Below, in pieces: positions 8,651-14,422 of a DNA stretch of 14,422 nucleotides. The position numbers were made by a program, and so were the translations under genes. Location: positions 1 to 14,422 of the forward strand of contig QNXT01000278.1 in the NCBI GenBank assembly GCA_003973505.1. Direction: 5' to 3'. The notes beneath the pieces were generated by a model. The model saw only the letters and a list, made by a program, of their open reading frames with translations. It was not told where the DNA came from and ran no database searches. Numbering within the stretch: position 1 is the stretch's first letter; the number at the start of each line of letters is the position of its first letter. This DNA is from Bacteroidota bacterium (GTDB taxonomy: Bacteria; Bacteroidota; Bacteroidia; Bacteroidales; UBA1556).

Positions 8651-9895
8651 ATGGTAACTCAAACATTCATAAAAGATAAACAATACTTCAAGTTCTGTGC
8701 CTATGGTTTTCTGAAAAACCTACGGCTGTTTGAGCCATTTTTGATTTTGTTTTTCCTGGAAGCCGGGCTTAGTTTCTTGGAGATTGGTGTGCTCTATTCT
8801 GTACGGGAGATTATGCGTAATCTTTTGGAAATGCCCGCGGGTATTCTTGCCGATGCGCTAGGCCGACGCCGTACCATGATTAGCTCCTTTGGTTTTTATA
8901 TTATATCCTTCCTTAGCTTCTATTTTTCATATTCTTATGCCCTCTTTATGATGGCCATGATATTCTATGCTTTGGGTGATGCTTTTCGCACAGGAACGCA
9001 TAAAGCCATGATATTTGATTACTTAAAAATGAAAGGCTGGCATGACCAAAAAGTATATTACTATGGTCATACCCGTTCATGGTCGCAGTTGGGTTCGGCA
9101 CTATCGGCCTTAATTGCCGGAGGCATGGTGTTTTTCAGTGATAATTATCGATTGATTTTTATCTTTTCTACCGTGCCCTATATTTTGGATCTAATAAATA
9201 TAGCCAGCTATCCAAAAGTATTAGATGGAAATCGAGCCAAATTGAGTAAAAAGGAATTAATCCAAAGTTTTTGGGTGGTAATGAAAGATTTTTGGGAGTC
9301 TTTTTCCAAACTAAAAACCCTAAAAGCCTTGGTCAATCTATCCATGCATTCGGGATTTTACCGCAGTATTAAAGACTATTTGCAAGAATTTATCAAAGTG
9401 ATGGCACTTGGCCTTCCCTTGATGTTAGCCTATTCTGACAAACAGCGAGCCGCCGTTTTAGTGGGTGTGATTTATTTTTTCATTTTCTTATTAAGTTCAC
9501 GAGCTTCGCGTTTTTCGGGAAAGTTTGCAAACCGTTTCAAACATCTAAGCATCCCCTTAAACTTTAGCCTATTGCTTAGTTTGGGCTTTGGTGTATTGAG
9601 TGGGCTGTCTTATTCGGCAGGATATACAGGCTTTAGCATCCTGTTTTTTGTATTGATATTTTTGATACAAAACCTCCGAATGCCTATGGGCATTTCCTAT
9701 GTAACCGAGATTATTGATAAGGATATTCTCGCCACCGTGCTTTCTGCCGAATCACAAACGCATTCAATTATTGCCGCTATTTTAGCTCCGCTTATTGGCT
9801 ATTTCGCCGATGCTTTGGGTTTGGGATATGCCCTTGCTATAGTCAGTGCTGTATTATTAATACTATTGCCCTTTGTTTGGTTGAAGAGGGACTAG
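8651..9895 (+). CDS. Major facilitator superfamily (MFS) transporter
   Basis: Inner-membrane transporter of 414 residues, a usual length for a 12-helix MFS permease. Hydrophobic segments run through most of its length, with a longer polar loop in the middle (about residues 194-235 from this ATG). The signature motif A of the loop between helices 2 and 3 is clear: GILADALGRRRTM. A weaker echo, GYFADALG, occurs late in the second half, as expected for the internal duplication of MFS proteins. I chose the ATG at 8651 over an in-frame TTG at 8642, because that TTG lies inside the putative -7 box. The C-terminus is WLKRD. The substrate cannot be deduced: no drug, sugar or peptide subfamily signature is recognisable. 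It is divergent from hflX and convergent with the helicase gene, so it appears to be monocistronic. Confidence 0.88.
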   Translation: MVTQTFIKDKQYFKFCAYGFLKNLRLFEPFLILFFLEAGLSFLEIGVLYSVREIMRNLLEMPAGILADALGRRRTMISSFGFYIISFLSFYFSYSYALFMMAMIFYALGDAFRTGTHKAMIFDYLKMKGWHDQKVYYYGHTRSWSQLGSALSALIAGGMVFFSDNYRLIFIFSTVPYILDLINIASYPKVLDGNRAKLSKKELIQSFWVVMKDFWESFSKLKTLKALVNLSMHSGFYRSIKDYLQEFIKVMALGLPLMLAYSDKQRAAVLVGVIYFFIFLLSSRASRFSGKFANRFKHLSIPLNFSLLLSLGFGVLSGLSYSAGYTGFSILFFVLIFLIQNLRMPMGISYVTEIIDKDILATVLSAESQTHSIIAAILAPLIGYFADALGLGYALAIVSAVLLILLPFVWLKRD

Positions 9896-9900
9896 TTGAG
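9879..9900 (+). repeat. Direct repeat copy A (overlaps MFS stop codon)
   Basis: This 22-nt segment begins GGTTGAAGAGGG and continues to TAGTTGAG, covering the last MFS codons and the TAG stop. It matches 10182-10203 at 19 of 22 positions, including a perfect 12-mer. The two copies are 303 bp apart and bracket most of the spacer. Confidence 0.6.
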
Positions 9901-10022
9901 CAGAGGTAAATTACACTCTTTCATATTGTAAAAGATGAGTAATTGGAGATACTTACATTCTGTATATTATAACATTCTTAGGTCTAAGAAAACCTAATAA
10001 TAGAAAAATCAATTCCCTTACC

Positions 10023-10059
10023 AACACACTAGCGAACACACTCCCCTTCGCTAAGGGGA
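10023..10059 (+). repeat. REP-like element with two mutually exclusive hairpins
   Basis: AACACACT occurs twice (10023-10030 and 10035-10042), separated by AGCG. A hairpin TCCCCTT-cgct-AAGGGGA follows (10042-10059, 7 bp). An alternative stem pairs TAGCGAA (10030-10036) with TTCGCTA (10047-10053), using bases of the first hairpin. The tail after it (CTTGTTAATTTAAC) is only moderately T-rich, so it is at best a weak terminator for the MFS gene. Confidence 0.5.
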
Positions 10060-10100
10060 ACTTGTTAATTTAACTTTATTGTTGTGTATTTCAATGTGAT

Positions 10101-10125
10101 AAAAATTCCTCCTTGGAGAAGGAGG
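10101..10125 (-). terminator. Probable intrinsic terminator of the RecQ-UvrD gene
   Basis: On the minus strand, a 7-bp GC-rich stem CCTCCTT-ctcc-AAGGAGG is followed by AATTTTTATC. This gives the hairpin plus U-tract of a factor-independent terminator, 110 nt downstream of the helicase stop codon. On the plus strand no T-run follows, so it would act only on the helicase transcript. The same bases (AATTCCTCCT) can also pair with AGGAGGATT at 10148-10156, hinting that it is part of a larger repeat element. Confidence 0.5.
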
Positions 10126-10181
10126 GTGGGCAGGTTATGTGCACAGGAGGAGGATTGAGTTAAAAAGTATGATTTTGTATA

Positions 10182-10203
10182 GGTTGAAGAGGGGATAGTT
10201 GGG
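10182..10203 (+). repeat. Direct repeat copy B of the MFS 3' end
   Basis: GGTTGAAGAGGG followed by GATAGTTGGG; 19 of 22 positions match copy A. Read in the MFS frame register it would encode RLKRG followed by TAG, echoing the WLKRD-TAG end of the transporter. No open gene precedes it, so it is a fossil duplication or a repeat boundary rather than a coding sequence. Confidence 0.55.
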
Positions 10204-10235
10204 TAATCTACTGTCACAGTCTTATCGAAATAGGG

Positions 10236-13200
10236 CTATAAGCTTTTCTTACGCATATAGATTTCAGGCAATATGATTTTATGTTCTTCTTCTTGCCCTT
10301 CCTTTTTCCACATCAACATAAAGTTTACTTTCACCTCATCTATTTCATAGCCTTTTTTTTCGGTAAGTTCTTCCAATCTTAATGAAAACGCTTTTGATAG
10401 TTTTAGAATTTCTTGATTAGTTGAATTATAACAAGTATTATCCTTTAGAAATAAGCGGTCACCACTTCGGAGTCCTTTCATGATTTTTTGTCTATAACGA
10501 TTAATAAAAAAATCGAGCCATATATCTTTATGTGTTAGCTGTAAAACAATGGTATCTTGTTTATTATAGTCCGCATTGTCTGTTTCTCGTTGCATATTCT
10601 CAACCGATATATAATCAAGAATATTGTTATTCAAATGGATATGCAGCAAATTTTTTGCTCTTGTCATGGCTACATATAAGTCGCGCTTTCGGCTATCGTT
10701 GTTTGTTTCGAACTGATTTAGCATCAGAAAAACATTGTCAAACTCTTTTCCTTTTGCTTTATGGATGGTGGACACAAGGATGGTTTCCATACTTGCTGTG
10801 CTGAAATCTTCAAGTTTTGATTCTTGAAGATAGACGAAGAAATCGGATTTATACTTTCTCTTAGGGTTGCTTAATTCAAAATCTTTAATAATGCTAATAC
10901 AAAGCTCTAATTTTGTACTTCGACTAAAGAGTTTTAATAAATCACTTTTTGCCTTTTGCCAAGAATCTTCCCCTATGATATATACGTCATCACGTAGTTG
11001 AAGCTGATAAATAAAATACCTTATTTCATAGAGATTAAATAGACTAAATCCACTATTAGTTTGGATGAGTTTGGCCGGATATCCCTTATTTATTAAAGCT
11101 CCAGCCAATTGTAAGGCCTCATCATTGGTTCTGGTTAAAATACAAGTTGAGCCTGATAGTCCTGTTTTAATCACATCATCAATTGTGGGACTTATCAGGT
11201 TTTCTGACTGATACTTCACGATTTTTATCTCTCCCAAACTACTTTGGTTGGCAACAATGGGTGTCGTTTTCAAACGGTGGTAAATACTTTGTACAAATTG
11301 GTTGGTAAAAGCAACAAGGTTTGCCTTGCTCCGATAATTTACAATCAATTCATAATTCTTAGCCGACTTTTCGGTGATAAACTGTTCCAAATATTTTGAG
11401 CTGGCTCCCCGAAATTCATAAATATTCTGATCATCATCGCCCACAGCAATCACTCTCATTTCCTCATTATAGTCCATAAGTAGTGAAATAAGCTCATATT
11501 CGTTTTCATCCATATCCTGAGCCTCATCAATTACCAAAACGGTTTTAGTGATTCTATTTATCTCAACCTCTTTTGATTTTATTCGTTTGATGGTTTGTTG
11601 AATGATATCCTTAGATTTTTCCAAGTCTCCAACCTTACCCAGCAAATCAAAACAATAGGAATGGAAAGTTTTTATTTCGATAAAGTTGGCAGCATTTCCG
11701 ATAAGTTTTAATAGCCGCTTTTTAAATTCTGTTGCCGCTGCACGCGAAAATGTGACCATTAGTAATTGTTCATGCTTCACATCTTCCATCAAAAGTAAGG
11801 ATGCAAGTTTATGCACCAATAGCCGTGTTTTACCACTTCCCGGACCCGCTGCAACAACAATATATTTGGATTCATGATCATTAACGATTTTTAGTTGTGC
11901 AGGCGATAAATCCCCAAATAGTTGTTTGAATTTTCGGGGAGTAATATTCCTTTTTATATCATTTTGCCGACTTCCTTTGAAGTATTTATTTAGGAATGAC
12001 GAATAGTTTAATTGAAAATAGTCTTCTACAAATTGCAAAGCCTCTTTATAGTCATTCACCATTTTTTTTGCATATTCACCTACAATATGAATTTGCTGTA
12101 CTTTATTTTCGTAAAACTGTTTTAGCTTTTTATAGTCATCGGCCTTATATCGTTTTTTATTGTCGGTTTCTAATCGTTGGATACTAAGTTTATTATAAAC
12201 AACCAGAAAGCCGCCTTCCAACTTTAGTGCATCGATACGAGATAAATAGAAAAGAGCATCCTCAATATCCTTAGCTGATATTTTCTGAGAAATCAGGGCA
12301 TTTTTTTCACAAACTGTTTTGAGTTCGTGTACCGAAAACTGCATCAAAACATGGCCTTTTTCATATTCTTGTTTATCGGTGGTAAGCTTAACTTTACGAT
12401 ATAAATAGTCGATTATAAAACTTGACAGGTTTTGCCGCTCTTCCAAACGTTGTTGCAACTCCCTTTTATTTTGAACCAAAACAATGGCTATATGATTTCT
12501 TGAATAATCAAGATTTTTACGTTTTACCCAGTTTTTAATTGCCCAAAAATTGAAAATTGTTTTTATTCGATTAATCGAAACATCTGCCAAGCCATCTTCG
12601 TCTTCAAGTTCTTGATTAAGTTGTTTAAGGTGGAAACTCTTTTCTTCAACTTCAATTCGTTTTAAAAGTGCTTTCTCAATATCAAGGAATGCCTTTACCG
12701 TTTTTCGCGAACGCTTTTCATTATTTATCTTGATAAAAGCCGATAAGTCTTTTGCGTCAGCAAGAATGTTTTCTTCGCGAAGCAAATTTACAACTTCTAT
12801 AACTTCCTCTTTTACAATTCCTAAGTGGTCAGATATATAGTCGATTCTTGATTCCGCTTCTTCACTATCTCCTTTATTTCGGGTTTTACTTGAAAATAGT
12901 TTTTTGATAATTCGCACAGCACTTTGCTTTTGCCTTTCATTGAATTTTCCTGAGTTATTAATTTTGTCAATAGCTTCTTGTGCGTTTTTCGATAAAATAC
13001 TATTGGCATAAATTCGAGGGATATTTTGTTTGCGTTTTAGGTAACCCGATTCTTCAAGGGCGGCAATGGCGGTCTTTACTCTGGTTTCAATTTCTGCTAC
13101 ATTATCATCCCAACCTGCCTGCCGAGCAATTTCTAAGGCCGAGTTTGAAATGTTTGAACGAAAGCGCGTTAGACTTTTAATTGCCCTCCACACTTGTTGA

Positions 13201-14422
13201 ATTTCCTTGATATTTAGTTTGGTTTGATTGAGTAAAACAAAATGCTTGCTTAAATCATCCTCATTATAAAGTACATAACATTCCGCCTCAATATTTTCGT
13301 CACGGCCTGCTCTTCCTGCCTCTTGAATGTAGTTTTCCAGTGAATCGGATATTTCGTAGTGGATAACCATGCCCACATCCTTTTTATCTACTCCCATACC
13401 AAAGGCCGAAGTTGCCACCATTATTTGAACATCGCCTCTAATAAAAGCATCTTGATTAGCTGTTTTTTCTTGTTTATCCATTTTCCCATGATAAGGCTTT
13501 GCTGCATAGGCATCTTTCGATAGCCGATCAGCGAGTTCAAAAGCCTTTCGTGTGCGAGAAACATAAATAATAGTAGGGCAATCATGTTGGTCGATTAAAT
13601 CACGAACAGCATTGTATTTTTCTTCTTCATCGTTTTTGGGATAAACTTTAAACTTTAAATTTGTTCTTGTGGCACTGGTTCTAAAAGTCTCCAGCTCAAT
13701 ATTCAATTTTTCTCTAAAATATTCTCTAATATCCTCTATAACATTTTGTTTGGCGGTAGCTGTAAAACAAGAAATTGGAATATCATCTTCAATATTCTTT
13801 TTTTCTTTGAGCGATTTAATAAAATCGCCAATGTATAAATAATCCACTCTAAAATCTTGCCCCCATGAAGAAAAACAGTGAGCTTCATCAATTACAAAGC
13901 GAACGATATTTCTACCCAGAAGTAAATTTTCAATGGTTTTTGAACGAAGTGATTCGGGAGAAATATATAAAAGTGAAGCAGAGCCATTGGCCACTCTTTC
14001 AAAGGACTCTGCACGTTCGATTGGGTCTAAAAGACCATTAATTGCAACAGCATCCGTAATATTTATTTTCTCAAGGTTATCAACCTGATCTTTCATAAGC
14101 GATTGCAAAGGTGAAATAACTACCGTTAGACCTTTTACACTTTTTCCCTGCATCAATGCCGGAAGCTGAAAGGTTAAGGATTTACCTCCACCCGTTGGAA
14201 ATACGGCTAATAAAGATTTATAATGAATAGCTGCTTGTATGGCCTGCTCTTGCAAAGGTTCGTCATTATATGTTCTGAACGAGTTAAATCCAAATATCTC
14301 GGACAACCCCAAATGAATATCAAGTGATTTGTTGCAATAGGAACAGCCTGTAATACAGGGATTATTTCGCAAAATAAACATTATGCGTTGCACATCTGGA
14401 AATCGTTTTAACACCCAGGGAG
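10236..14422 (-). CDS. RecQ-like SF2 helicase fused to UvrD/PcrA-like SF1 helicase, 5' end cut by window edge
   Basis: DNA helicase with two motors in one chain; 1392 residues are counted from a GTG at 14414. The frame stays open to the window edge, so the N-terminus probably lies outside. Residues 20-27 hold C-x3-C-x2-C. RecQ-type motor: Walker A GGGKS (75-79), DEAH (176-179) with the RecQ loop CFSSWGQDFR, FTATA (217-221), ATSAFGMGVDK (334-344) and QEAGRAGRD (364-372). A winged-helix-like segment follows at about 420-465. No cysteine occurs between 380 and 701, so the usual RecQ zinc site is absent. After a mostly helical linker comes the UvrD-type motor: LSPAQ Q-motif (836-840), GPGSGKT (857-863), TFSRAAATEF (888-897), DEAQD (963-967), GDDDQNIYEFRG (992-1003), NYRS (1026-1029), STIHKAKGKEFD (1215-1226) and YVAMTRAK (1247-1254). 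Both motors look catalytically intact. A role in DNA repair, recombination or replication-fork processing is likely. It is not plain recQ. Confidence 0.93.
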   Translation of the reverse strand, partial: PWVLKRFPDVQRIMFILRNNPCITGCSYCNKSLDIHLGLSEIFGFNSFRTYNDEPLQEQAIQAAIHYKSLLAVFPTGGGKSLTFQLPALMQGKSVKGLTVVISPLQSLMKDQVDNLEKINITDAVAINGLLDPIERAESFERVANGSASLLYISPESLRSKTIENLLLGRNIVRFVIDEAHCFSSWGQDFRVDYLYIGDFIKSLKEKKNIEDDIPISCFTATAKQNVIEDIREYFREKLNIELETFRTSATRTNLKFKVYPKNDEEEKYNAVRDLIDQHDCPTIIYVSRTRKAFELADRLSKDAYAAKPYHGKMDKQEKTANQDAFIRGDVQIMVATSAFGMGVDKKDVGMVIHYEISDSLENYIQEAGRAGRDENIEAECYVLYNEDDLSKHFVLLNQTKLNIKEIQQVWRAIKSLTRFRSNISNSALEIARQAGWDDNVAEIETRVKTAIAALEESGYLKRKQNIPRIYANSILSKNAQEAIDKINNSGKFNERQKQSAVRIIKKLFSSKTRNKGDSEEAESRIDYISDHLGIVKEEVIEVVNLLREENILADAKDLSAFIKINNEKRSRKTVKAFLDIEKALLKRIEVEEKSFHLKQLNQELEDEDGLADVSINRIKTIFNFWAIKNWVKRKNLDYSRNHIAIVLVQNKRELQQRLEERQNLSSFIIDYLYRKVKLTTDKQEYEKGHVLMQFSVHELKTVCEKNALISQKISAKDIEDALFYLSRIDALKLEGGFLVVYNKLSIQRLETDNKKRYKADDYKKLKQFYENKVQQIHIVGEYAKKMVNDYKEALQFVEDYFQLNYSSFLNKYFKGSRQNDIKRNITPRKFKQLFGDLSPAQLKIVNDHESKYIVVAAGPGSGKTRLLVHKLASLLLMEDVKHEQLLMVTFSRAAATEFKKRLLKLIGNAANFIEIKTFHSYCFDLLGKVGDLEKSKDIIQQTIKRIKSKEVEINRITKTVLVIDEAQDMDENEYELISLLMDYNEEMRVIAVGDDDQNIYEFRGASSKYLEQFITEKSAKNYELIVNYRSKANLVAFTNQFVQSIYHRLKTTPIVANQSSLGEIKIVKYQSENLISPTIDDVIKTGLSGSTCILTRTNDEALQLAGALINKGYPAKLIQTNSGFSLFNLYEIRYFIYQLQLRDDVYIIGEDSWQKAKSDLLKLFSRSTKLELCISIIKDFELSNPKRKYKSDFFVYLQESKLEDFSTASMETILVSTIHKAKGKEFDNVFLMLNQFETNNDSRKRDLYVAMTRAKNLLHIHLNNNILDYISVENMQRETDNADYNKQDTIVLQLTHKDIWLDFFINRYRQKIMKGLRSGDRLFLKDNTCYNSTNQEILKLSKAFSLRLEELTEKKGYEIDEVKVNFMLMWKKEGQEEEHKIILPEIYMRKKSL

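Larger units (their letters stand above)
9896..10235. other. 340-nt gene-free, repeat-rich convergent spacer
   Basis: I see no coding region in this spacer between the 3' ends of the MFS and helicase genes. From left to right it contains a small palindrome TTCTTA-ggtc-TAAGAA (9975-9990), an AACACACT direct repeat joined to a GC-rich hairpin (10023-10059), a second GC-rich hairpin with a T-run on the minus strand (10101-10125), a purine-rich arm AGGAGGAGGATT (10145-10156), and copy B of the MFS-end repeat (10182-10203). The pattern resembles REP- or MITE-like intergenic elements; no transposase is present. Confidence 0.55.

Noticed and set aside
9975..9990. Palindrome TTCTTA-ggtc-TAAGAA as the MFS terminator
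   Set aside because: The stem is AT-rich and is followed by A-rich, not T-rich, sequence on the plus strand.
9896..10235. CRISPR array or insertion sequence in the repeat-rich spacer
   Set aside because: The repeats are too short, differ from one another and are not evenly spaced; no transposase frame is present.

Overview
The window looks like chromosomal DNA from a member of the Bacteroidota, probably Bacteroidales/Marinilabiliales-like. The evidence is the AT-rich coding sequence, gene starts without obvious Shine-Dalgarno sequences, TAnnTTTG-type -7 boxes in the hflX/MFS divergent promoter region, and the protein styles (a large Bacteroidota-type alpha-2-macroglobulin and a RecQ-UvrD double helicase). 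The exact taxon cannot be read from the window.

Layout, left to right. (1) Positions 1-4776, plus strand: most of a bacterial alpha-2-macroglobulin (A2M) with its N-terminus cut off by the window edge and an intact CxEQ thioester motif. (2) Positions 4859-7192, plus strand: penicillin-binding protein 1C (pbpC), 82 nt downstream. The two form the classic A2M-PBP1C pair, and a 15-bp hairpin lies in the gap. (3) Positions 7339-8523, minus strand: the ribosome-associated GTPase HflX, convergent with pbpC. (4) Positions 8651-9895, plus strand: an MFS transporter divergent from hflX, with promoter-like boxes facing both ways in the 127-nt gap. (5) Positions 9896-10235: a 340-nt gene-free spacer full of short palindromes and repeats. 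(6) Positions 10236 to the right edge, minus strand: a giant protein fusing a RecQ-like SF2 helicase to a UvrD/PcrA-like SF1 helicase, with its N-terminus probably beyond the window.

How the genes relate. The A2M and PBP1C probably act together in the cell envelope: the A2M would trap invading proteases and PBP1C would repair or patch peptidoglycan. HflX, the MFS transporter and the double helicase are independent neighbours as far as the sequence shows (ribosome rescue, transport, DNA repair or replication).

I saw no rRNA, tRNA, CRISPR array, transposase, integrase or recognised defence cassette. The least ordinary items are the two-engine helicase, whose RecQ half lacks the usual zinc-binding cysteines, and the repeat-rich spacer before it. 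That spacer has competing hairpins, a probable intrinsic terminator, and a direct repeat that copies the 3' end of the MFS gene about 300 bp further on.
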